64,000 nucleotides of DNA from Emticicia oligotrophica DSM 17448. Lineage in GTDB: Bacteria; Bacteroidota; Bacteroidia; Cytophagales; Spirosomataceae. Position 1 is the first letter of the stretch, and every line of letters begins with the position of its first letter. Below are positions 53,535 to 61,766 of this stretch, in pieces. Under the pieces are notes generated by a model that was not told the DNA's origin, made no database searches, and saw only the letters and a list, made by a program, of their open reading frames with translations. Location: contig NC_018748.1 in NCBI RefSeq assembly GCF_000263195.1, positions 3,410,001 to 3,474,000 on the forward strand. The letters are read 5' to 3'. A program made the translations under genes and the position numbers.

Positions 53535-54056
53535 ATGAAAATTTCTCGACCTACCGCAAATGAATACGATATAAATTCGTATCAAAATCGTTATATTCAG
53601 GCAGTTATGGGTGATGATGCTCTGAAAATCCTTGCAGAAAATATTTCAATTGTGGAAAATTTCTTTAAAAATATTCCCCTTGAAAAGCTTCACTTTCGTT
53701 ATGCAGAAGGAAAATGGTCACCACTCGAAATGCTCGGCCACATTGTAGATACCGAAAAAATCTTACTTTATCGTGCTTTATCGGTGGCTCGTGGCGAGAA
53801 AAAATCACTTTTAGGTTTTGAAGAAGACGATTATGTAAAGGCTGCAAATTTCGATAAAAAATCGTTGAGGAGTTTATTATTACAGTTTAAAGCACAACGC
53901 AAATCAACAATTTTGTTTTATAAATCATTAGGAAAACGCGAACTTAGTCGCATGGGTCTTGCCAATGGCTTACCTACTAATGCACGTGTATTGGCTTGGT
54001 TTATTGCTGGACATGAGTTGCACCACCTCAATATTCTAAAAGAACGTTATTTGTAA
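53535..54056 (+). CDS. DinB-family protein
   Basis: 173 aa four-helix bundle. MLGHIVDTEKI and GHELHHLNILKERYL carry the His residues of the metal site; GKWSPLEML is typical of the DinB_2 group. Family members are metal-dependent thiol or hydrolytic enzymes of varied use, often stress-linked. It is the first host gene right of the tRNA pair. TATATTTG at 53500-53507 could be its -7 element. Confidence 0.85.
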   Translation: MKISRPTANEYDINSYQNRYIQAVMGDDALKILAENISIVENFFKNIPLEKLHFRYAEGKWSPLEMLGHIVDTEKILLYRALSVARGEKKSLLGFEEDDYVKAANFDKKSLRSLLLQFKAQRKSTILFYKSLGKRELSRMGLANGLPTNARVLAWFIAGHELHHLNILKERYL

Positions 54057-54101
54057 ACAAAAATATTTTCTTAATTCATCTAACCTAAATAAAAATCAAC
54101 A

Positions 54102-55400
54102 ATGAAATTAAAATCATTCTTATTAGTATGTGTTCTTTATGCTAATTGCTTCATTGATACAAAGGCTCAGTCATTGAGTGCAGTGGAGAAAAAAATAATT
54201 GAGCATGTGAAAATTAATATGCCGCAAACAGAAAAACTTTTGATGGATGCCGTGAATATCAATAGTGGTACTCTGAATCATGAAGGGGTTCGTCAGGTAG
54301 GGCAACTTTTTAGAAATGAATTTGATGCGATGGGCTTTACTACCGAATGGGTGTCTTTACCAGACTCACTCAATCGTGCAGGACATTTGGTTGCTTATCG
54401 TAAAGGCAAAAAGGGTAAGAAACTCTTTTTGATAGGTCATTTAGATACTGTTTTTGAGAAATCTATGCCCGCTGGGCCGTTTACACGCTTAAATGATTCA
54501 ACAGCTACTGGGCAAGGTGTCAATGATATGAAAGGTGGTGATGTAATGGTAATTGCGGCATTAAAAGCCCTTCATGCTCAAGGTTTACTCGAAGATACCG
54601 ACATCACCGTTTATTTTACTGGTGATGAAGAAAATGCAGGAAAGCCTACTAGTATTAGCCGAAAAGATTTTATAGAGCGTGCGAAAGCAACTGAGGTTGC
54701 CTTAGCTTATGAAACCGCCGTTGGATTTGACATTGCCGCCACGGCACGTCGTGGGGCGAGTGGATGGCACCTAACAACGCATGGGAAAACGGGGCACTCT
54801 TCAGGTGTATTTAATAAAACTATGGGCTATGGAGCAATCTATGAGGCTGCTCGTATTTTGGACGAATTTCGTGAAGCATTAAGTCAAGAAAAGTATCTAA
54901 CATTTAATCCTGGTGTAATTGTTGGCGGAACAGAAGTAAACTACGACCCCGCCCAAGCAAAAGGTACAGCCATTGGTAAAACCAACATTGTCGCACAGAA
55001 AGTAGAAGTTACTGGTGATTTACGTTTCTTGACTGAAACTCAAAAAGAAGCTGCTCGTGCCAAAATGCGTGAAATTGTTTCTAAAAACTTGAATGCTACT
55101 TCTGCTCAAATTACATTTTCTGATGGTATTCCTGCCATGGAGCCAACTGAAGCTAACAAGAAATTATTAGAGGTTTTGAGCAAAACAAGTCAAGATATGG
55201 GCTTGGGAGTAGTGAAAGCAGGTGACCCAGGTTCTCGTGGGGCAGGAGATATTTCCTATATTGCTCAATATGTAAGTTGTTTGGATGGCCTCGGAGCATC
55301 GGGTAGGGGAGCACACGCACCCGGTGAAACTATCAATCTAAAAGAATATCCTACTCTGATTCAACGTTCGGCAGTATTGCTTTATCGCTTAACAAGATAA
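54102..55400 (+). CDS. Secreted M20 metallopeptidase (carboxypeptidase G2-like)
   Basis: 432 aa with a signal peptide ending near DTKA-Q. The di-zinc site is visible in GHLDTVFE, NDMKGGD and GDEENAG; the dimerisation domain (RRGASGWHLTTHGKTGHSSG) follows, and RGAHAPGE near the end carries the last ligand. It removes C-terminal glutamate or hydrolyses N-acyl amino acids in the periplasm. Start ATG 54102 lies 45 bases after the DinB stop, so the two may share a transcript. Confidence 0.9.
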   Translation: MKLKSFLLVCVLYANCFIDTKAQSLSAVEKKIIEHVKINMPQTEKLLMDAVNINSGTLNHEGVRQVGQLFRNEFDAMGFTTEWVSLPDSLNRAGHLVAYRKGKKGKKLFLIGHLDTVFEKSMPAGPFTRLNDSTATGQGVNDMKGGDVMVIAALKALHAQGLLEDTDITVYFTGDEENAGKPTSISRKDFIERAKATEVALAYETAVGFDIAATARRGASGWHLTTHGKTGHSSGVFNKTMGYGAIYEAARILDEFREALSQEKYLTFNPGVIVGGTEVNYDPAQAKGTAIGKTNIVAQKVEVTGDLRFLTETQKEAARAKMREIVSKNLNATSAQITFSDGIPAMEPTEANKKLLEVLSKTSQDMGLGVVKAGDPGSRGAGDISYIAQYVSCLDGLGASGRGAHAPGETINLKEYPTLIQRSAVLLYRLTR

Positions 55401-55409
55401 CGCATCTGT

Positions 55410-55453
55410 TTTCAGTTTACAGTGGGCACTAAAATACCTACTGTAAACTGAAA
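55410..55453. terminator. Bidirectional terminator-like hairpin
   Basis: TTTCAGTTTACAGT (55410-55423) and its exact complement (55440-55453) lie between two convergent genes. Confidence 0.75.
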
Positions 55454-55461
55454 GTTACCAA

Positions 55462-56355
55462 TTATTTCTTTTTATACTTACAAGTAGTGTTATCGGGCTC
55501 TAGGTAGTATGATTTGAAATTTAATGCTTTTTTATCCATACAGCCTTTTAAGTTTAGTAATTCAATATTTCTGAAATCAATGGCGTGGCTTTCTGCTTGT
55601 AGGGCAATATATCCTTCGCCCAAAGGTGTACCATCTTTTTTAGCCCATTCTTCGCCATTTTTTACATTATCAGTTGCATAATCATACGGTTTTCCAAGAA
55701 ATCCACCACCAATTCTTGCGTTTGTAAATGTTAAAACCGTATCTCCTTCAATTAAATGGTGAACGATTTTACTGCCAATGACAATAGCTTCTGCTTTTAC
55801 CCATTGATCGCCATCATAAGTTTTAGATTTCGAGTCAATGCAGTGTGCCATATCTAATCTACCGTTGATATCGACAATCGTTCCGGGAGTACAAAGATTA
55901 CCCGTATGGCGTGGGCCATTACCCAAACCTCCAAGTAATTGCATTTCGAGCGAAACAGGAAAATCTTGGTCGATGCCATTACTAGCCGCCGACTGTGAGT
56001 GAAGCATAATTCCACTATTTCTTACATTCCATGATTCTCCACCCGGTACTTGATTTCCTTGGAAACGATATTCAAATTTGATACGATAATGTGAATAAGG
56101 AGTTTTGTAATAGATATGTCCATATTTATCATCGAAGTTCTTGTATTCTTTATAATTCACTCGCATCATGCCATCTTCTACCAGAAAAGTATTCTTATAA
56201 TTGTCATTTACTTCGTGTCCTGATATTTTTATATCCCATCCACTTAAGTCTTTTCCATTAAATAATGAAATCCAATCTTTCTTCTGAGCTTGTTTTTGAG
56301 CGAAAATTTCTTTGGAAGAAAATAAAAATAAAGCAGCAATAAAAAGTTTTTTCAT
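55462..56355 (-). CDS. DUF1080 / 3-keto-disaccharide hydrolase-like secreted protein
   Basis: 297 aa with a signal peptide (MKKLFIAALFLFSSKEIFA-Q). WISLFNGKDLSGWDIKISGH and GYIALQAESHAIDFRNIEL are family signatures (PF06439, concanavalin-like fold). Members bind or cleave glycosides, in some cases 3-keto-glucosides. A Cys pair near the end (GCMDKKALNFKS...TTCKYKKK) may form a disulfide. Convergent to the M20 gene. Confidence 0.88.
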   Translation of the reverse strand: MKKLFIAALFLFSSKEIFAQKQAQKKDWISLFNGKDLSGWDIKISGHEVNDNYKNTFLVEDGMMRVNYKEYKNFDDKYGHIYYKTPYSHYRIKFEYRFQGNQVPGGESWNVRNSGIMLHSQSAASNGIDQDFPVSLEMQLLGGLGNGPRHTGNLCTPGTIVDINGRLDMAHCIDSKSKTYDGDQWVKAEAIVIGSKIVHHLIEGDTVLTFTNARIGGGFLGKPYDYATDNVKNGEEWAKKDGTPLGEGYIALQAESHAIDFRNIELLNLKGCMDKKALNFKSYYLEPDNTTCKYKKK

Positions 56356-56503
56356 GGTTGAATAGCGATTAAGGTTGAACTATTGTCAACTTGTCGATTT
56401 TGATTGAAATAGATGAATAATTGACCAAATATTTGGCGTAATTTTGTAGAATCAAACTTACAAAAAAAGGTTTTAGGTTTGGGTAAAGAATCAAAATATT
56501 TAG

Positions 56504-57601
56504 ATGATAATCAAAGAAATAACAAATTATCTTGAGAGCATTGCTCCATTGGCCTATCAAGAAAGTTATGATAATGCAGGCCTAATTGTTGGAAATGCAA
56601 CTGCCGAGGTGACAGGCATATTAGTTACCCTCGATTCTACTGAAGAGGTGATAGATGAAGCCATTGCTAAAGGTTGTAATTTGGTAGTGGCTCATCATCC
56701 GATTATTTTCAAAGGATTGAAAAAGCTTACTGGAAAAAACTATATTGAACGAACTGTCATCAAAGCAATAAAAAACGATATTGCCATTTATGCTACTCAC
56801 ACGAATCTTGACAGTGTAGTTGGTGGGGTGAATTTCAAAATTGCAGAAAAGTTAAAACTGGGAAATGTGAAAATTTTGGCTCCAAAGAGTCAAGTTTTGA
56901 TGAAATTAATCGTTTTTGTACCAACTTATAATACCCAAGATTTACTCAAGGCCCTCCATACGGCTGGGGCTGGAGTGATTGGAAATTATAGTAATGTAAG
57001 TTTTAGGGCTGAAGGAACTGGAGCGTTTCGACCTAATGAAAAAGCAAATCCTACCATCGGTGCCGCAAATGTTGATGAAGAGGTGCACGAGCATAGGGTA
57101 GAAGTGATTTTTCCTGCCTATTTAAAAAATCAGGTTTTGGCTGCTATGTACAGTACACACGTGTACGAAGAAGTTGCTCATGATATTATTACGCTCGAAA
57201 ATCAAAACCAAGAAGTTGGCTCAGGTATTGTAGGAGAATTGAGTGAAGCTCTTTCAGAAACTGATTTTCTGCGTCATTTAAAAAATAGCATGGGGGTTTC
57301 GGTTATTCGCCATACCAAACTTTTAGGCAAAAAAATAAATAAAGTAGCTGTCTGCGGAGGCTCTGGCGGATTCCTACTTGGTGATGCCATCAGTCAAGGT
57401 GCAGACGTATTTATTACGGCCGATTATAAGTACCACGAGTTTTTTGACGCTGATGGACGCATAATTATTGCAGATATTGGTCATTATGAGTCAGAACAAT
57501 ACACAAAAGAACTTTTGAAAGATTATATTTGTAAAAAATTCATTAACTTTGCAGTCCATTTGTCGGAAACTCCTACAAATCCTGTCAATTATTATTATTA
57601 A
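56504..57601 (+). CDS. Nif3-like dinuclear metal centre protein
   Basis: 365 aa. NAGLIVGN, VAHHPIIFKGLKKLTG, ATHTNLDSV and the C-terminal CGGSGG...ADYKYHEF and DIGHYESEQ contain the metal ligands of the Nif3/YbgI family. A CutA1-like insert (about 125-235) is present, as in longer members. Forms hexamers; function is poorly known (GTP cyclohydrolase-like or metal-related). Its frequent genomic partner, the zinc-ribbon protein, follows. Confidence 0.9.
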   Translation: MIIKEITNYLESIAPLAYQESYDNAGLIVGNATAEVTGILVTLDSTEEVIDEAIAKGCNLVVAHHPIIFKGLKKLTGKNYIERTVIKAIKNDIAIYATHTNLDSVVGGVNFKIAEKLKLGNVKILAPKSQVLMKLIVFVPTYNTQDLLKALHTAGAGVIGNYSNVSFRAEGTGAFRPNEKANPTIGAANVDEEVHEHRVEVIFPAYLKNQVLAAMYSTHVYEEVAHDIITLENQNQEVGSGIVGELSEALSETDFLRHLKNSMGVSVIRHTKLLGKKINKVAVCGGSGGFLLGDAISQGADVFITADYKYHEFFDADGRIIIADIGHYESEQYTKELLKDYICKKFINFAVHLSETPTNPVNYYY

Positions 57602-57610
57602 GAATAAATA

Positions 57611-57719
57611 AAAAACTGGTTAACGGTTATTTGTTATTGGTTTTTAGAAGTAAAGGCTATGGAATTAGAAGCTTTTTTCTCAATTAAACTAATAACCAAT
57701 TAACCAATAACTAATAACC
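57611..57719. repeat. Imperfect inverted repeat in gap
   Basis: AACTGGTTAACGGTTATTTG near 57617 and the complementary AACCAATTAACC / AATAACC run near 57690-57719 can form an imperfect hairpin between two co-directional genes. Confidence 0.5.
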
Positions 57720-57737
57720 AAATTAGTTTTAGATATT

Positions 57738-58478
57738 ATGGAATTAACAGTTGCACAAAAATTAGAAGCACTTCTTAATCTTCAAACCATTGATTCAGAA
57801 TTAGATGAATTAAGAAAACTTCGTGGTGATTTGCCAGATGAAGTACGAGATTTAGAAGATGAAGTGATTGGCTTTGAAACTCGTATCGGTAAGTTCAAAA
57901 AAGAAATCGAAACTTTAGAAGTTGAGTTGAATGGCTACCGTGCTGGAAAAAAAGAAGCTGAGAAGCTTATCCAGAAGTACAAAGACCAACAAATGAATGT
58001 ACGCAACAACCGCGAATATGATGCGATTGCAAAAGAATTAGAATTGCAAGAGCTTGAAATTCAATTGGCTGATAAACGTACGCGTGAAACTGAATTCAAG
58101 ATTAAAAATAAAAATACTGAAATTGCTGATGTAGAATCGGCAATGGCAAATCGTAAAAAAGACCTTGAAGTAAAACGCAAAGAATTGGATGTATTGATTG
58201 CAGAAAGCCAAGAAGACGAGAAGAAATTAACTGTTAGCCGTGATAAAGCAGCTACACACGTTGAAGAGCGTTTAGTAAATGCTTACAATCGTATTCGCGG
58301 AAATGCAGAAAATGGTTTGGCGGTAGTTCTTGTAAAACGTGGTGCTTGTGGTGGATGTTTCAATATCGTACCTCCACAACGTCAGGCTGATATCAAAGAC
58401 AAAAAGAAAATTATCGTTTGCGAACACTGCGGACGTATCTTAGCGGATGTTGACGTTGTTGAGATTGTAAGAAGATAA
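57738..58478 (+). CDS. Zinc-ribbon coiled-coil protein (zf-RING_7 type)
   Basis: 246 aa. A long coiled coil (about 25-175) ends in a C4 zinc ribbon: CGGCFNIVPPQRQ and CEHCGRIL. Such proteins (PF02591) bind nucleic acid in the CT398 group. The gene pairs with Nif3 in many bacteria, so a shared process is likely but unknown. Confidence 0.9.
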   Translation: MELTVAQKLEALLNLQTIDSELDELRKLRGDLPDEVRDLEDEVIGFETRIGKFKKEIETLEVELNGYRAGKKEAEKLIQKYKDQQMNVRNNREYDAIAKELELQELEIQLADKRTRETEFKIKNKNTEIADVESAMANRKKDLEVKRKELDVLIAESQEDEKKLTVSRDKAATHVEERLVNAYNRIRGNAENGLAVVLVKRGACGGCFNIVPPQRQADIKDKKKIIVCEHCGRILADVDVVEIVRR

Positions 58479-58632
58479 TCTTTGCTTAAAATAAGAAATT
58501 TGAAGATAGCTAAGTTTTCGGAAGAGAACTTAGCTATTTTTGTTTTACTAAAACTATTTAAAAAGTTAATTCGTATTTTAGAATAAGGCTAAGCCTACTA
58601 AAGTATAAAAACTAAACTTTCATACAATTTCA

Positions 58633-60117
58633 TTGAGAAAACTAAAATACATATTAGGCTTTATTTTAGCCTTTAGCACTTATTCAGAGAACACTTTTGC
58701 TTCGTCTGAAACAGATTTCAATGCTAATTTACAAAGAGCTTACGCAGAAATATTTAAGTTAAAAATCCAATCGGGAAGGGCAATTTTAGCCAAAGAAAAT
58801 CCAACAAATCCTTTCAAGGTTTTTTTTGAAGATTATGCTGATATGATTGAATTGCTTAATTCTGAGAATGAAGTAGCTTATGAAAAATTAGCCGATAAAG
58901 AAGAAGAAAGACTTGAGATAATTGAAAACTTTGATGAAAAATCGCCTTATAATCGGTTTCTTCGAGCAGAAATTAAAATCCATTGGGCATTATTAAAAAT
59001 ACGTTTCGGGCACGAAGTAAAAGCAGGTTATAGTGTTATTCAAGCCTATAAATTATTAGAAGAAAATCAGCGGTTATTCCCGTCTTTCACACCTAATCTA
59101 AAATCTTTAGGTTGCTTGCATGTATTGATTGGCTCTGTACCCGATAAACATAAATGGATAACAAAATTAGTTGGCCTTCGCGGAAATATTCAACAAGGTT
59201 TGAATGAACTTCGAATGGTTTCTAAAGATAAAATTTGGGGTGTAGAGGCTCGTTTTTGCTTGACTTTCATACAAGCTTATGTTTTGAAGTATGATGCTAA
59301 ACAAAATGAGGAAATGCTGCAATTCCTTGAGAATCACCCTGATAATTTGAATTTTTATTTTTTAGGAACAGCTATTTCTCTGAAAGATAATAGAACCGAG
59401 CAAGCCATAGAATTGCTAAAAAAAACGCCCAAAGATGCTTCTTATTTATATTTTCCAATCTTTGAATTATATAAAGCCGAAACGCAATTATTTAGGGGGA
59501 ATTTTGCCCAAGCTATATCGGCGTATGGAACTTATCTTAGAAACTTTCGTGGGAAAACATTTGTAAAAGATACTTATTACAAACTATTTTTATGTCATTG
59601 GCTTTTGGGCGATGAAGTGAAAAGTAGGCAATATTTACTTAAAATTAATACGTCAGGAAGTACTGTTGCAGAATCAGATAAAGCTGCTCAAAAGTTTTAT
59701 GAGAATTACTTAAAAACATCTACGCTCCCAAATAAAACTTTACTCAAACTTCGAATTGTTTTTGATGGAGGCTATTTTTTAGAAGCCAGTGAAATATTAA
59801 GCAATTTATCTGAAAATAGTTATAATACAACAAAAGACCAGGCCGAATTTATGTATCGTGCTGGTAGAATTTACCAGAAAACCAGTCAAACTGAAAAAGC
59901 TATTGACGCTTTTGAGCGGAGTATTCAGCTAACTGCTGGTCAGGACTGGGCATTTGCTCCAAGTTCGGCTTTACAATTAGGCTATATTTTTCAGCAGAAA
60001 GGACAAAAAATAAAGGCAAAGGCTTATTTTGAAAAAGCCCTTGCCTATAAAAATCACGAATATAAAACTTCTATTGATAATAAAGCTCGTGCTGCTTTAA
60101 CCGAAATGGGGATGTAG
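58633..60117 (+). CDS. Secreted TPR-repeat protein
   Basis: 494 aa from TTG 58633; no ATG is nearby in frame, and the signal peptide (RKLKYILGFILAFSTYSENTFA) begins right there. Several tetratricopeptide-like repeats follow, clearest near the end (AEFMYRAGRIYQKTSQTEKA; ALQLGYIFQQKGQKIKAKAY). Probably periplasmic and a scaffold. No enzymatic motif. Confidence 0.75.
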   Translation: MRKLKYILGFILAFSTYSENTFASSETDFNANLQRAYAEIFKLKIQSGRAILAKENPTNPFKVFFEDYADMIELLNSENEVAYEKLADKEEERLEIIENFDEKSPYNRFLRAEIKIHWALLKIRFGHEVKAGYSVIQAYKLLEENQRLFPSFTPNLKSLGCLHVLIGSVPDKHKWITKLVGLRGNIQQGLNELRMVSKDKIWGVEARFCLTFIQAYVLKYDAKQNEEMLQFLENHPDNLNFYFLGTAISLKDNRTEQAIELLKKTPKDASYLYFPIFELYKAETQLFRGNFAQAISAYGTYLRNFRGKTFVKDTYYKLFLCHWLLGDEVKSRQYLLKINTSGSTVAESDKAAQKFYENYLKTSTLPNKTLLKLRIVFDGGYFLEASEILSNLSENSYNTTKDQAEFMYRAGRIYQKTSQTEKAIDAFERSIQLTAGQDWAFAPSSALQLGYIFQQKGQKIKAKAYFEKALAYKNHEYKTSIDNKARAALTEMGM

Positions 60118-60180
60118 ACATGAGACATGAGACATGAGATATGAGATATGAGATATGAGATATGAGATATGAGATATGAT
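60118..60180. repeat. 7-bp tandem repeat
   Basis: Nine units: three ACATGAG, five ATATGAG, one ATATGAT. It starts directly after the TPR gene stop. Such short repeats can vary in copy number. Confidence 0.95.
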
Positions 60181-60232
60181 GATACCTATTTACCTTTAAT
60201 CTTTTATCTTTTGTCTAAAATCTAATATCTTT

Positions 60233-61636
60233 TTACAGCTCCATTTCAGGAATTTCACCTTCGATTATCAAATTTCCTTCAGTAGCAGCCACAATTTGTT
60301 CAACACTAATTCCTGGTGCACGCTCTAATAATTTGAAACCACCTTCGGGAACAACCTCTAAAACGGCAAGTTCAGTAACGATTTTTTTAACACATCGTAA
60401 GCCCGTAATTGGTAATGTGCAAGATTTTAGCAGTTTTGATTCGCCAGCTTTATTAACATGTTGCATGGCAACGATGATATTTTCTGCTGAGGCTACTAAA
60501 TCCATGGCTCCACCCATTCCTTTTACCATTTTTCCCGGAATCTTCCAATTGGCAATATCGCCATTTTCTGAAACCTCCATAGCACCCAGAATTGTTAGGT
60601 CAACGTGCCCTCCTCGTATCATGGCAAAGCTTTCTGCTGAACTAAACAGAGCTGAGCCATCAAGTAAGGTAACAGTTTGTTTACCTGCATTGATTAAATC
60701 GGGGTCAACTTTATCTTCAGTAGGGAAAGGACCAATACCCAAAAGCCCATTTTCAGATTGTAGCACTACATTTATTCCTTCAGGAATATAATTTGCTACT
60801 AATGTTGGTATTCCAATGCCCAAATTTACATAATAACCATCCTTAACCTCACGTGCAATGCGTTTGGCAATTTGATTTTTATCGAGACCAAGACCTGTAT
60901 TTACTTGAATTGCAGATGTTGTCTGCTCTTTTTCTGCTTGAGGTTGGCTGATGGTTCTTTGTTCAATTCGTTTCTCGTAGTTTTTTCCTTGAAAAATTCT
61001 TTGAACATAGATACCGGGTGTATGAATTTGTGCAGGGTCAAGGCTACCCGCAGGTACTAATTCTTCCACTTCAGCAATGGTAATTTTACCTGCTGCGGCC
61101 ATCATCGGACTAAAGTTTTGGGCAGTACCTTTAAAAATTAAATTTCCCGCAGTATCGCCTTTCCATGCTTTTACGATAGCGAAATCAGCTTTTAGCCAAC
61201 TTTCACGAACGTACATTTTTCCATCAAATTCTTGTATTTCTTTCCCTTCTGCCACTTCTGTTCCTACACCCGCTGGTGTAAAAAATGCTGGAATACCCGC
61301 ACCTCCTGCTCTTATACGCTCGGCTAATGTCCCTTGCGGAGTCAACTCCACTTCGAGTTCGCCTGAGAGTAACTGACGCTCAAATTCTTTATTTTCGCCT
61401 ACATACGACGAAATCATCTTTTTAACTTGTCTTGTTTTGAGCATTAAACCAATGCCAAAATCATCTACACCTGCATTATTTGAAATACACGTGAGGTCTT
61501 TTACGCCTTTACGTAAAAGGGCAGCAATTGAGTTTTCGGGAATACCACATAAGCCAAAGCCTCCCAACATTAGCGTTGCACCATTTGGAATATCCGCAAC
61601 TGCTTCATCAGCTCCACTGATTACTTTGTTTATCAT
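60233..61636 (-). CDS. Fused succinyl-CoA:3-ketoacid CoA-transferase (subunits A and B)
   Basis: 467 aa. Subunit A (about 1-230: LMLGGFGLCGIPENSI, PAFFTPAGVGT) is joined by a linker (about 231-250, QRTISQPQAEKEQ) to subunit B (about 251-467). The catalytic Glu is in QSENGLLGIGP. Most bacteria have two separate genes; the fusion is the mitochondrial-like form. It activates acetoacetate with CoA from succinyl-CoA in ketone-body use. TATATTTG (61657-61664) may be its -7 element. Confidence 0.93.
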   Translation of the reverse strand: MINKVISGADEAVADIPNGATLMLGGFGLCGIPENSIAALLRKGVKDLTCISNNAGVDDFGIGLMLKTRQVKKMISSYVGENKEFERQLLSGELEVELTPQGTLAERIRAGGAGIPAFFTPAGVGTEVAEGKEIQEFDGKMYVRESWLKADFAIVKAWKGDTAGNLIFKGTAQNFSPMMAAAGKITIAEVEELVPAGSLDPAQIHTPGIYVQRIFQGKNYEKRIEQRTISQPQAEKEQTTSAIQVNTGLGLDKNQIAKRIAREVKDGYYVNLGIGIPTLVANYIPEGINVVLQSENGLLGIGPFPTEDKVDPDLINAGKQTVTLLDGSALFSSAESFAMIRGGHVDLTILGAMEVSENGDIANWKIPGKMVKGMGGAMDLVASAENIIVAMQHVNKAGESKLLKSCTLPITGLRCVKKIVTELAVLEVVPEGGFKLLERAPGISVEQIVAATEGNLIIEGEIPEMEL

Positions 61637-61766
61637 AGTTATTTTTAATTTGTGTGCAAATATAAGGCAAGAAAGGGGGAAATTGAATTGATTATTCTGA
61701 GAAAATTATAATATAAACTTAGTTTTATGCAAAATTAGATAATACCTTTAGATAAGTAATTGATAA

